Shown one piece after another: positions 26,574 to 39,779 of a stretch of 64,000 nt of DNA. This DNA comes from Voacanga thouarsii (taxonomy: Eukaryota; Streptophyta; Magnoliopsida; Gentianales; Apocynaceae), in NCBI GenBank assembly GCA_026120185.1, contig JANUWF010001783.1, forward strand, positions 9,734,001 through 9,798,000, read 5' to 3'. The notes under the pieces were generated by a model, which worked only from the letters and a program-made list of their open reading frames with translations, did no database searches and was not told where the DNA came from. Numbering within the stretch: the stretch's first letter is position 1; every line of letters starts with the position of its first letter. The translations under genes and the position numbers were made by a program.

Positions 26574-29500
26574 TAATGTATACAGAAGTTGAACACATAA
26601 CTCAAAATCTATTAATATCTATTATTACATAATAAGTTATAATTAATCAAATTATGGCAATAAATTAATCTCTTACATAACAAACCAAACACCCTCTCAT
26701 TATTCAATTTTCGAAACATTTCGAACTTACGTATTAAACTCGCAAATATATGTGACGAAGATCTGGTCTGCCTAATTGACCTTACAGCCCATCCAAAAAA
26801 GGCTTTGGTCACATCACATCCCATTAGGGGAAAAAGGGCATAAATTTGAAGTTTCCTCGTCAGACAGACTATTAGGTAGACACAGGAAAGTAGAAATCAA
26901 ATAATGCATTTTTCCAGTCATCAAGAAACATTTGGCTTGGCAATCAAGAAATTATACAAATTGGGGTATTCTTATTCAAATAGCTTACTATTTGCTACAA
27001 TTGATGCTTTCTTGACTGTGACATTACAAATTTTACAGATTGGGCATTTATATGGCTGTGGTCCAAACTTTTGTATCAAATCTAATTAAACTAGGAAAAA
27101 TCAATCCCGCTCTTAAATTTTTTTTTTTTTAAAAAAAAGGTTATTCTTTCATGATAAAACACATGCAGAAAAGTCTTCATTTTAATCTCATGTATATTTG
27201 ATTTCAAATTTATTTATCATTCTCTATCCCCAAATAAAAAATGATAATTACATTGATTACGATATTAAGAACTTGTAATTTGTGTAATAAATATTTTACT
27301 TTTTTAAGATATAAAGTGTTGATTATTTTGATCATATAGAATTATTTTCACAACACAAATTAAATATCAAAGTATTTGTTGCATGTTTCAAAATGATTAA
27401 ACCGCTTTCGTACAATAAACCATCTTTTCTGTATAAATTTTTATGATTAACCTCCTTAATTTAATGGAAAATGCTTATGTATCTTTCTAAAATATATAAT
27501 AAAATGCATACAAATTTTCAATGAAATGATTTATAAAAATCATATTTATATAATATTTTCCTTATGTAAATCGAATAAAGAGTTTGAAAAACACACTTGG
27601 AAGAAACAAACAAACTTAATTCATTCCATTTTGGTATACTCATAAACTCTCCAAGTAATCATCTGTCTATTTGCTTGACTAATCGATGAATCATTAAATA
27701 TGCAAATTACTTATAATTTATTGTGATATATATTCTATTTGAATGGCACGTTATAATATTACTTTTTATAAGATAATGCACTAACCAACCCACTTTCTAG
27801 GCCAATACAAGTTCGACCTAACCTAACACAGCCTTTGAACAGTGAAAGTCGGTCTATTACTTCGTATCACATGGGGATATCTCCAATTATCGTTAAATAA
27901 TTAATTGAATTATTATTTTATTATAATTAAATAAAAATAAGACAATTTGTAAAGTAATTATTCTTTCCTCACAAACATTACAATAAAGTAGTGCATGCTA
28001 AGTTTCATGTTGATGTAGAGAATTATGATATGCGTCGGTTTTTAAATGTCTTAAGAATTATTCACTATGAATATAAAATTTTTAGGAGTATGGAATTTTT
28101 TTTTTTTCCCCTTGAAGAAAAGCAGTATGGATTGCCAGAAATTAGTACCATCATGGTTAGATTGTCGGTGAAATTACTAAAATGCTCACGAAGAATCAGA
28201 TGTGTTTAAGGGCAATATATATGTATATATACATCGCATAATAAAAGCAATGAATAATAACTTCTTAATATATACTTTTCCGTTTGAATTTGAATTATTT
28301 ATTTTAATTTAAATTATAATAAAGATATAAATATTTAATTTTGAATGAAAATAAAGATTAAAAATATATTTATACATTCTAAAAGAATAAAGTACTAAAA
28401 TATTATATACAAAGTCATATTAAAAAAAGATTAGCAAAAGCAAGGTTAGAGTATTTATTTGGATAGTAAAGTAATATTTAAAAGATTTAATCCAGATAAT
28501 TATATATTTCTTTATTATAAGAAAGTCTATAAGTTTTTTTGGGGGGATTGAAATATCTTTTTTAAAAAAAAAATTAGTGTCGCAATTGGGTTTGTTTGGA
28601 CAATGAAAATGATTTTGAAAAAAAATAAAAATTGCATGCAAATAAGAAGAGAAGATGTCAGAACAAATCTCATATAGATCGTTTTTGTTTTTATTCTGAT
28701 TTTTTCAGAATTAAAACCGTTTGCAGTTTTTGAAAACTTTATCCAAATATATCAATTTTTTTAAAAAAAAAATACGGACTAGAAGATGCCACCAGTGCCC
28801 CTCCTATTTTTTTTAAAATTATAAATATTTAATTTTTAATATTTTAAATTACGAGTTAAATAATCAATCGTTAAATTATCACTCAAAAAAACTCTTCAGT
28901 AAAAAATTTATAAAAATTAAATTAGATAAAAGAACACAAAAAAGAAAAAATATTTTGTGTATGTGAAATAGCAATAAACAAGTAGATGAAGATTTTTGAA
29001 CGAAAATAAAAAACTAGTAACTGACCACGCATATATTGAATTCTCATGAACAAAATACACTCTAATTATTAGTATTATTTTTATAAAAACAAGGGTGTAG
29101 AAAGCCGTGAGTTGTGTAAATACTTTAAAATAATTGTAGTCTAATAAAATAAATACAAAATTAAAATTATACGTACGGGCACACGGCATCTACGCGCACA
29201 TGCGAACGTTAACGTTGGCGGTTTCAATTTCGAATCCAAATCCCAATGGAAATGGGAAACCTTCTTGGTTTTCGTAGCAGTCATTTTTCCCCGGCCTTTC
29301 ATGTTTTCTTCTTCTAGGAGATTTTTACCCTTCCTATTTTAATAATTACTTCTTATGTCTCGTAATATAAATATTATTTTTATTATTTTAAATTATAAAT
29401 TTTTTTAAAAAAATTTAAAATTATTTTTATATTTTTATCCTTATTTATTATTCTTTTTTCTTCTCTTTCTCTTCCCTCTATTCTCTGCTTTCTAATATAT

Positions 29501-30339
29501 TTAAATAAGAGTGTTTTAAGAAGAAAAAATATATAATTACTTTATTTTTAAAAATCTTAATATATGTAAAACGGAAAAAACGGAAGAAATATTTATATAT
29601 ATTGAGATTTCTCAACCATTTAAATTTAGGATTCCAATTAAGGATATGAATTATATCAAAACCTTTTGAAAAATATGATAATGTATTTCTATTTAATTTA
29701 AAAAATTTTAACTCTTTAAGGAAACCCCAAAAAGAAGTTTGAAAAAATAGCAGACTCACCCTACCCTACAAGATTTTGGATGTTAAATTTGCTTTAATCG
29801 AATACATTATATAAAATTTTAATTATAAAAAAATTCTAATGAAAAAATAAAAAAAATTAAAAAAATGAGAGGGGCCCAGTCCTCCCGGCCAAGAAACCCC
29901 AACAGTATTGTAAAAGAAAGAGTCAAAACAGGGGTTTGGTACAAAGAACCGCCACAAATGAAACGCTGGCTGCGTAATGTGTTTGTAGCATGATAAAATG
30001 ATGGACCGCCAACTGAAGAAAGGAAAAGCGGTTATGACTCAGAAAACTTGAGGCGGTGTTTCCGTTGGCTCTGTGCTTCCCTTTCGCTTATTATCTCTTC
30101 TTTCTCTCCCCTTTTCCTCCATCCCAAGTAATAACCTAAATCCCATTTCGATTTGGATTCACCACACCCTTCTCCTAGTTTTAGTATGTATTTTGATTCA
30201 AGATTTTGAGAAACATCGAGGTTTCTTCCTTGTTCTACTGTTTGATTTGTTAGGAGCATCACAACTTTTCTTGCTTTGCCTTTATTTCCCAGTTTATAGA
30301 TCAAGATTGATTCAGTTTGTTAAATTTCTGGGTTTTGAG
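26325..30339. other. AT-rich intergenic DNA and SRO 5' region
   Basis: Very AT-rich, with no recognisable protein similarity. It contains a TA microsatellite at 26,543-26,569 and numerous A/T homopolymer runs. From about 29,180 the base composition becomes richer, as expected of an upstream region of the SRO gene; a pyrimidine-rich leader occupies 30,060-30,130. Confidence 0.6.
26543..26569. repeat. (AT)n microsatellite
   Basis: About 13 uninterrupted AT repeats. Confidence 0.95.
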
Positions 30340-32132
30340 ATGTCGGCAAAGAAGATCAACGTCCAGCACAGTCGGCCAGCTGATAAACGGGCTCGTGAAG
30401 TTGAGGCTGGTTTAACCCAAGAAAGCATGACAAAACTTACCTTGGGATATTCTTCACATCATTCAGACAAGAAAAAGCCGATTTCAGGACCTACTCAGAC
30501 CGAAGAAGGCATTTCTGACTGTGAAAGTGCTACATCTGACGGCTGCAGCGGAGGGAATTTGTCCTTGTTTGGCTCAGGCTTTGTCAAGCTTGACGAAGAA
30601 GTTACGCTTCATCAAGTCATTAGTTACAAATTTATGTCGGATTTGGCTGGATATGGAATGCACACCCATATTGAGGCCATCCATCGCAATACTCACACGG
30701 ACGTGACGGGGAAAGCAAAATTTCAATCTTATCTGAATTTTTTGCGGGCTACGGAGGAGAAGAACAATGGGAACGGTAATTGGAAGTACGCTTGGTATTG
30801 CGGTTCCAAGCAAGATATCACTACTATCCTCTCTCATGGCTTTGGTCATACTGTAAATACCGGAATCTATGGCCGGGGCATCTATCTTTCTCCGGTAGAA
30901 TATCCTCTGCAAAGGTATATGCGAAACTCTTGACAACTCTGATTTCACATCATAATTTTCTTGGAACGATAATTTTACTTTCTTATCATTAAAATAGTTT
31001 GCAATCTTGTGATGCAGCCTGCATTACTCAACTGCTGATGAAGATGGATTACGACACCTTTTGCTTTGTCGGGTTATATTAGGGAGGACGGAGCTTATTC
31101 GTCCTGGTTCTGAGCAATGCCATCCCAGCTCTGAGGAGTTCGACTCAGGAGTCGACAATTTGTTAACTCCAACAAAATATATTATTTGGTGTACTCATAT
31201 GAACACTCGTGTATTACCGGAGTTTGTGATTAGCATCAGAGCACCTCCACTCGCTGAAGGTAGCAATTTGCATTGATCTTGAAGTTGTCTTCTGTTAGAT
31301 TTTGAATTTGGAAAAAACTTTGTGGCCCTCTGCATAGATTATAACGTCTTGTATTTGCATGCCTTTCCTTGCAGAAAGTAAAAGATTTATGGTTCTGAGG
31401 CGACCAAGTTCACCCTGGATGCCCTTTCCAACTCTGATATCTAGTCTTTCACAGTACTTAGCTCCTGACAGCCTAAGGCTGATCCAAAAGCATCACAATG
31501 ATCACAAAGTAAGAATTTAAGCTTCCTTGAATTATGCTATGCTGAATTTAGTCTAATTTCTTCCTTTATCCTCAAGGTTTTTTTTTTTCCTCCATGGTTG
31601 ATATTCAGGAAAGAAAAATCACTAGAGAAGAATTGATAAAGCGAGTTCGGCAAATTACAGGAGATGCATTACTCATTGGAATCCTCAAATCTTACAAGGA
31701 CAAGGTATTCCGATTTTATTTGATTGGCATTCAAGAAAAGCATTGAGTAGTTGACTGATTCTTGTGATTGATTACAATACTTGCCTTTGCTATTTACTGT
31801 TTGATATGTAACCGATGCATATTGCCATGGTATTTTGTTGCATATGGCACCCGATTATCCACTGGAAACAGGGAAGGTGCTGTTGCTTATTCAGTTGAAA
31901 ATTTCTGCCAAGCTTGAGAATGATTTTGGAAAAATCTTAATCAACTTTCATTTACTTTGCTGCATTTCCCCTCCATTCATATGTCATCTCTGTTAGGCTT
32001 TGTATTTGCATTTTGCTTTGGGTTTTCTCCTTCCTTGCCTAATCCTTGCTGTTTGTGATTCTGCTGCAGCTCAACAAGACAAAGGGAAGCAAACCAATCA
32101 TAAGTTCTACCAAGTGCGACCAGCGGAATTAA
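30340..32132 (+). CDS. SRO family protein (PARP-like domain plus RST domain)
   Basis: Five exons: 30340-30914, 31018-31259, 31375-31508, 31609-31704, 32070-32132. They sum to 1,110 nt, in frame, for 369 residues, with GT-AG introns. Residues about 70-270 form a PARP-like fold (YAWYCGSKQDITTILSHGFG, GIYGRGIYLSP, CRVILGRTELI); residues about 285-355 form an RST domain (SPWMPFPTLISSLSQYL, ITREELIKRVRQITGD), which binds transcription factors. There is no WWE domain, so it belongs to the short SRO2/SRO3/SRO5-like group rather than RCD1/SRO1. Most plant SROs lack the full H-Y-E catalytic triad and are thought not to transfer ADP-ribose. The chosen start gives the hydrophilic N-terminus MSAKKINVQHSRPADKRA with a basic, possibly nuclear-targeting stretch. 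The frame stays open upstream to 30,073. Expected role: nuclear stress signalling. Confidence 0.93.
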
Positions 32133-32424
32133 GGCTTTAAATTTTTTTTAATAAGATTTTTTGTTCATTAGCTAGGTATTGTTCATAGAACCCAAGAAGA
32201 TAGAAAGAGGTAACTTTCAGAAATAGGCGTAGGCATTTCCACTAGTTAGTTTTGTTGTATGTATGTAAAAGCGACCAAGGGTTCAATTGTAAAAGCGATC
32301 ATCAATGAAAAAGCAAATCCCTTTACGGTTCCTGTGTTGAGGTCTTTTAATTCTTGCTGCCACTTTCAATATTATTCTGCATTCTACATCTAGGAATATA
32401 TGATGATGAGAGCTTCAAGGCATA

Positions 32425-32653
32425 GGCTTGTTTTGGTTCTTGAAGGGGAGGGGGAGAGGGGAGGAGAGGAGAAGTAGCATATTTTATTTTTATTAAGGAA
32501 AGTAAATATATATAGTCTTATTTTATTTAGTTAGGGTAAAAATAGGAAATGAATGAGAAGGAAGAAGAGAGAATAAGATAAATGTCTTTTTTATTTTCAT
32601 ATTTATTTCTCTTTCTTATTTAGTTTTATAAAACAGTCTAACCAAATCAAGCC
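32425..32653. mobile_element. Tourist-like (PIF/Harbinger) MITE
   Basis: 229 bp with inverted ends GGCTTGTTTTGGTT and, as reverse complement of the right end, GGCTTGATTTGGTT. Flanking trinucleotides are ATA and TTA, consistent with a decayed TTA/TAA target duplication. The interior is non-coding. The ends match the presumed terminus of the Harbinger element at 56,030. Confidence 0.75.
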
Positions 32654-33841
32654 TTATTTCATTCAAAGTGGATATATCGTGACTAAGCTACCGCTTGTGG
32701 GGTTTTGATATAGGGACAAATTTCTAGTGATTTGAAAGGGTTGACAAAAGCAACCAAGACGGGGGTGTTTTATCATACAAGTGAAGGGGAAAGGGAGTAG
32801 AAGCTAGGCCGTATTGGCTATAGTCCCTTGCTGCTGTCCTGACTTTATTCTATTCCTGCGTGCGTAAAACCATTGGCTGGATGAACGATTGTCGTCTATC
32901 CCTTGTCATAGCAGCAAGTTCTTTTGCACTCTGTTTCAAGAATCAAGAATCAAGAATCAAGAATCAAGGGCAAAGAATCACACATATGACTACAACAACA
33001 TGGACTCTACTATTAAGTCATCATTATGTGTGTGTAGAGGTAGTAAGCTGGAGATTTATTTGAACTTGAATTTGAATTTGTATGAAAGTAAATGGAATGT
33101 AATTCATTTATTAAGTGCATTTAAATGGATGATAGATATTTATTTATATATAATTATCTATGTACATATTTTTCTAATAAAAATATTTTATTTTATTATT
33201 TTTTATTAATTAAATATATTAGTAGTGAGACTTATGTGATAATAAAATATGTAATTTAAATAAAATAAATATTTTATTTTATCACCTTCTATTTATTAAT
33301 TAGACATATTAGTAATAAGACTCATGTATCAATGTAAGTATAACTTATATCTTATATAAGTTTTCTTTATCTAAATAGACATAAATGATCTGTTGAATTT
33401 AAAGAGATATCTAATTTTATTTTATTTTTTTCAAATTTTTTAGAATGGGGGAGGGAGAGGAAGATAATGAGTGGGGAAGAGAATAGGGAAAAGGTTGAAA
33501 AATAAATCAATATCGAACTCAAGATCTATAGTTCGAACAACAACCCTTTACATTAGGATAAATTGTTATCTGACACATATTTCTAATTAAATTCATTTAC
33601 TTAATTTTAATAATACAAATCCATTTGTTCACAGATAGATTTGGATTTCCATTAGCGTATCATCTAAATTGCCATCTCCAATATATATGCATATTCTGAT
33701 GAGCTTTCAGCATGTATTCATTTGGTGCACTTGCCACAATATTGCAGCCTAAATTTCATTGTAGGAAATGGTTGATTAAATTGATAAATATGGGTGTGCT
33801 TGAATAGCAATTCACATTAAATAAATTAGTTTAAGAATAAA

Positions 33842-33845
<4 letters not shown>

Positions 33846-33886
<41 letters not shown>
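33846..33886. repeat. (TA)n microsatellite
   Basis: About 20 uninterrupted TA repeats, the longest dinucleotide array in the window. Confidence 0.95.
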
Positions 33887-33887
<1 letters not shown>

Positions 33888-35759
33888 CCAAAAGGAGAAA
33901 TTATAATATTTTATAAGTAAACAATAATTCTCGAAAATTGAGAATTACTTTAGATAAAAAGACTAATTGAATTAAGAAATTTTTGGGTGAAAAAATTGAT
34001 ATCCAATTATTGCGGCCAGTTTGCCCAAAACATTACCTAACTAAAGACCATCGGTGGAGTATTGGACCTTCTGTCAATTTGGGTTCGTGGGGGTATTTTG
34101 GGCTGCAGATATGGTGCTTTGGGTCATCCAATTTGCAATGCATTTTTAAAAGCAGAGTAGTTGATTTTTTTTAATTACTATTATTTAATGATATTCTAAG
34201 TAACCTACTTAATAAAAGTTCATTTTCATATGACTTGAAGTGTTAATCCTCGGAGTCTCAACAAATTCCCTTTTTTCTTTTTCCACACGAGCATTTTTAG
34301 ATAGCAATCTCTATAATTATTATACATTATTGCATGCTTTCATAGCATATGAGTAAAAAAAAGGGAAAAAGTTATGAATGCTAATTAATTAAATCCTATT
34401 TTTCTTATTAAGAATATTTAGAGAACCATAAGTGAAATTAAGTCCTTCTCAAGTTGTTGAATCCAAATTAATTTTTTTTATTAAAAAAATCAAGTATAAC
34501 TTCAGCACGTGCATTGGGTTATTTCAGCTGAGTAGTAAAGAAAAAGCAAGACATAATAAAATCATGCATTGTAAATATCCAAATAATAAAAAATTATATA
34601 TTTTTCCATAATTAAAATGCACCAAATTATGAAGCAGGTAGTCGGGCAATGCATTCCCTCCAAACATGCATGACTAGCTGGGTAGATTTTGCTTGCCCCC
34701 AAAGTCTTCTTCTTCTTCGTCATTATGCTTTCAAAGTCTTATTTTATTTTTAGTCAAAAGATCAAATAATGTGAACATGTGATTGAGTAATTAGAATGGC
34801 TTCAAGATTCATCATCAAGGGTTTTTTTCCCAAAAAAAAAAAAAAAATTGGAAGAGTGGAACAAATTGGAAAAGTCAAATAAATACAAAAGTAGGACTTT
34901 GGAATTTGATTCAACATGCCAAGTTTTGGTATAGTTTAGTTTGTTTTTGGGTCACCAAAGAGTACCAATTCAACATAATGCATGACATCCTTGTTAAATG
35001 TTTTACGTGATAAATAATATTCAAAGAAATTAGACTATCACCTTCTAGTGTTGGTTGTGATCTCTTTTTTTACTAATTATCTTCTTGTTTTGATAGGAAA
35101 AATATAATGATTTGTATAATATTATACACATCACAAGTTTGATGACACTAGCCGTTGCATATGATTTGTATAATACAATGATTTCTTGTTTTGATAGAAA
35201 TCTAGCCGTAGACACTGGGCAATGCAACGGCCAAAAGCTTCAAAATGGGCATAATGATTGTGTGGACCCACACCATAATAACTTCCTTTTCTTTAATTTT
35301 TTCATTTATATGTATTAATATAATATATTAATATGTGTTAATTTAAAAAAATTAAAAGATTTTGATCTGAATAGTTACCTATAATTTAAGATTTACGATT
35401 TAAATAATTAACCGTGATCAACAATTTTTGAATCGTTAACCCAATTGCAATATTTGTCAAACGTCTATTTCCAGCATGCCTCTAGAAACTATGAATAATT
35501 GTACCCATCTTTAAAAAATAATAATAAATGAGAGAATAAATTAGATTCTTGTAACTGGGTTTATTGGAAACTTCTTCAAAGAAGATTTGGTATATTTGAT
35601 GGGGACAGGCAGCATCGGACAAAAGTGCATACGTCAAGAATGGAAAAAAATTTAAGAAAGAAACTTATCCAATTTCACAGCTTGGTTAGACTTATAATAG
35701 TATTAGTTTAGAATAACACCTTTCTACACCGTTGGAAATGTGCATTTTCCTTATAGACT

Positions 35760-35975
35760 AGTAAGCATTCTAATAAGCCTCTCGGGCACAGACTGACTGA
35801 CAAGATCAGGAGTGATAGAGCCTGTGATGGGCTTGTCGTCGCGAGTTCTGAATATCCTTAAGAGTGATTATGAGCTTCTGGTCCTTTCTTCTTAGGACTT
35901 ACCACCAGTATATATACGTCACGGGTGGGGAAGATTCGCCTTCGAGACTCCCTCCTTAATCCAAGTAAGCATTCT
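35760..35975. repeat. orphan insert between 13-bp direct repeats
   Basis: AGTAAGCATTCTA occurs at 35,760-35,772 and 35,963-35,975. The 190 bp between them are clearly richer in G and C than the surroundings, have no poly-A tail and no tRNA-like A/B boxes that I can see, so a SINE is not supported. The structure resembles an insertion with a long target duplication, or filler DNA from break repair. Confidence 0.5.
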
Positions 35976-36959
35976 ACACCGTTCAATACTACAAATTTGT
36001 TTTTGGAAATAAAATATATTTTTAATTATGAAAAAATAAATAAATAAACACGTAAGAGCATGACGGTTGCTGATGAGCATTAAATTTGAGACTCTTATCG
36101 GTGAGAACATATCCATCAATTCTGCCACTTCTTTGGCTTTAATCCCATAGAAAGAAAAAAAAAACAAAATTCCAATAGCAAATTGGTCATGTTAATTATC
36201 TCTTTGGTAGTACGAGATGGCCAAATCTTTCCTTAGCAAAATTTTTGTTGATTGAGCATTTATGATTTGTATCTTTTTAAAAGGTATAATTTATAATATA
36301 TATGACATAACTATTAAAATTTTATATTTAAATTAATAAATCTCGACTTTCAAATTCTTTTCAAAAAATATCTTTTTCCTTGCACATAAAGTATCTAGCA
36401 AGTATCAAAAGAGAAAACAAGAACCCTCTATGACAAAAGTTCCAAAAGCTTCAAAATATTTATGAACTTCCATCTTTTATGAATAGAAATATGGTTGGAT
36501 TGGCAATTAGGGACAATCATCAATATCACTATGTGCATAAGGTTGGTCGACCAACTTCTGCTAAAAAAGAAAATTTTCTTTTTAATATTAGGCCAAATAG
36601 AAAATGTCAGTAAAAGACTATACTTCAATCGCTTCACTAAAATTAGGCCTTGCTTTCAACAGTTGAGCATACAACCTAAATTTGCCATTTCTCAACGAAA
36701 TTTGTAGTATTATGGGTCACTTATCTCTCCAGATACAATTTAATTAAATACTGTAAATAAATAATCAGTAGAATTAAATCTTTATTCGATTGTTCTCGTA
36801 ATTGAAATTGAGTTTAAGCCACCACATTTTGAATTTACTTAATTTATTAAAATCATAAATATGATCTATAGATCCACTTGGAGAAAAAAAAAAAAAGTTA
36901 TCTCAAGACTCGAGCCACCCTTTTTACAAAACAAAAAATTACTTTTTTTTTCATGATAT

Positions 36960-37165
36960 TACGTGGCATCACTGTTTGATGGTATGCTTATTTCTAGAAC
37001 GTTGACACGCGTAAGGATTGAGCCTCACGGAGTTCATTGCTTTCAGATTGTGATGCATACTGCCCTCCTCTTCCACATTTCTTGCTATAGTTTCTACGGT
37101 TCTATCTTGGCCAACAGTAATCGTTTTCGACATCCACCTGGCCGGGGGCTGCCTGCCTAGGATCA
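36960..37165. other. GC-richer island, unidentified
   Basis: About 200 bp of near-balanced base composition in very AT-rich DNA, open in a plus and a minus frame of 65 codons each. I recognise neither translation. It could be an old gene or organelle-derived fragment. Confidence 0.3.
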
Positions 37166-39779
37166 CCTCAACCTGGGGGTTTATTTACTACACATTATTA
37201 TTTTTTAAAATAAAATATTATCTATTAAAAAGAAAGAAGTTAGAATCAGTACAAGCATCACATTCTTCAAAATTATATTTTAATATAAAAAAAATTGAGA
37301 AAGTGAGATGCTTCAAAACTATGAATTAAAAAAATTATTTATTACACTTCAAACATCGAATATGCATACAAAATAAACTAAATAATTTAAAAAGACACAT
37401 AATAATCCTTTGTATGACTCCTCCAATATTATTCTTCAGCTGCATCAGCAAATTAAACTCAACCAGAGATGGAGGCTGGGTGGTCAGAGAGCGACTTGAA
37501 TTTTTTAAAAATTTTATTTTTACCTTAATAAAATATTTCTTTTAGAAAATCTTTAAAATTTGACTTTTGTCTTATTAATTTTTTTAAAATTATAAAATTA
37601 TCATCTAAAATATTTGTTCTTAAATTTTTTTTTTATTTTTTAATTTTTTAATTTTATCATTAAATTCAATTATTCCTCGTTGACTAAAGAGCAGATATTT
37701 ACATAATCACGAACGTACCAATTAACTTTAAAAATTGTTTAGGAATGATACATTATTGTAATATTCAAGATATTAACCAAACAATAAAAAAAAAAATTAA
37801 TCTAGATTTATGGATTAAGTCCATTTGCAGTTAGATCTCCTCCCCCTCCGTCTATAAATCATTTTTAATATTTAAATTATTGATTTCTCATTGTGCTTAG
37901 ATCTTTTAGCCCCATGCCTACGACTAATGCGCCTTTTTTTGACACATTATCACCAAAAAATAATAATAGTAAAAAGAATAGAAATTTTTAATCAGGGAGC
38001 CAATTAATCAATTAATTAATAAAGTATCCTTTATCATATTAAAAAATCTCAGAGTTACTCATTATTATGTTTGCATATTTTTCCTTCTCTTGTATTTTTA
38101 TTCAAACAAGTAATATTTTATATTTTAAAAAATAATTACAATATTTCTGTCGGTGTAATGGATAAAAATGTTATGCATAAAGATATAAAAATATTTTTTT
38201 TGTAACCGCTTACTTTAGAATTAATTGATAAAAGACATAAAGCTCAAGACCACAAAAAATAATAAATATAATAATAACAATAAATAAATATTGTTGGAAC
38301 TCAACTTCAATCAGAAAGGGAAGGAAGTTTTATCTTCTTTGGACCCCTTGGCTTTAATTATGATGATGTTGCCAATGTTCCGTTGCTATCCTTCGTACCT
38401 TTGTTGGAGCCGGAATTTCAAGGCCTTTTTCCTTTTTTTTTTTTTATTTTTTTCTAAAATCCATGGGTTAAAACTCTAGGTGCTGTTTGTTTAAAATTTT
38501 TGAATAAGAATCCAAGAAAAATAGCCGACATTGGGTCGATTCAATTGTCAGAATTGAGCCACGTTTTAATAAGATCGAAAATTAGTTACTATTATGGAAA
38601 ATGCAAAGCTTTCATTTCAATATAAATGTTATTCAATTAGTAATTTAATAAAGAACATACATATCATGTGACTTTTTTAAATGAATAAAAAGAAAGTATA
38701 GAATTTATAAGAAGGATGTATTTAGACTGTAATTTTTTTTTAAAAAAAAATTGTTTTACAGTTTTTAGAAAAAATAAACTTAATAACAAATGAATTTTAT
38801 TATTGAAATTAAGTAAATTATAATGTTAATTATTAAATTTAAAAAAAAAACTCGATATAATTGCAATTTAAGAGAAACACTGGAGATTACTTCCCAAGGT
38901 TCACGAGACAAAAATGAAAAGCATACCAGTGGAAACCAAAGCGGAAAACCAGCCACCCAAACAAGAAACAAACGTGGCCAATGACCATTGAAACTCGGCC
39001 AAGACATAGAATTATCTTTTACGTGCACAACCAAACAGTCCTACACGTACCCACGGCCCCCTTCCCTCTCTTATTCGCCCTTTACGTATTAAACAGTCAA
39101 GGAACCATCTTTATACTGTTACTACTCTCCCATTACACACACATGTTATCAAACCATCCAACTAAAATTCCTTTTTAGCCCCCCCAAAAAAAAGCCATTA
39201 TTTAACTCGTAATTACAAGGAAAACTAATATTTTAAAGATTTCAATCCTTATACTATGATGATGTTAAGATATAAACTCAAAATTGTTTAAATTATCTTA
39301 CCTGATTAAAAATATTAAAAAAAAAAAAAAAAGAAGAATCATTCCATGGTGTCTTGTGAACCAAATAGCACAAAGCACTCAGCCACAACCGCACAGCACA
39401 AAATACTGTATCTCCACACACCAAATGACTACCTTCCAAAAGCGCGTACGGTACGGTGCCTCCTTTGCTCCATTCTCCGTGTATCGGTTTTTCCCTCTTT
39501 ATTCTCTCTCTCTCTCTCCGCTAAGATCTTTCGTTTTCAGAAAGTAAAAATCATCGGTGTGTACTCAAAATATTTCCTCAACCACTCGCCTTCTAAGAAT
39601 TTCCCCTTCTATATATTCTCAAAGCTCTCTTCTCTTTTGCCCATTTCTAACTTCCCCTTCTTCTTTCTCCATCTCTCGCAGTTATTTAAACCACCCCACC
39701 CGGCCATTATCAAATCCCAAGCTTACACTGTTCTTGAATAACTTCGAACAGGGTATTCCAGTCGTTTATTTCGGAGACG

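Larger units (their letters stand above)
32654..39779. other. AT-rich intergenic DNA
   Basis: About 7 kb with no gene that I can support. The open frames are short and low in complexity. It contains a long TA microsatellite (33,846-33,886), two islands of higher GC described separately, and, at its right end, the promoter and leader of the DUF1645 gene with a CT-rich run at 39,500-39,520 and a TATA-like CTATATATTCTC near 39,609-39,620. Confidence 0.55.

Noticed and set aside
28917..29759. Several phenylalanine-rich minus-strand frames of about 90 codons
   Set aside because: They arise from A/T homopolymers read as TTT and AAA codons; no gene features.
35760..35975. SINE
   Set aside because: No A/B promoter boxes and no A-rich or T-rich tail; kept only as an unidentified insert.
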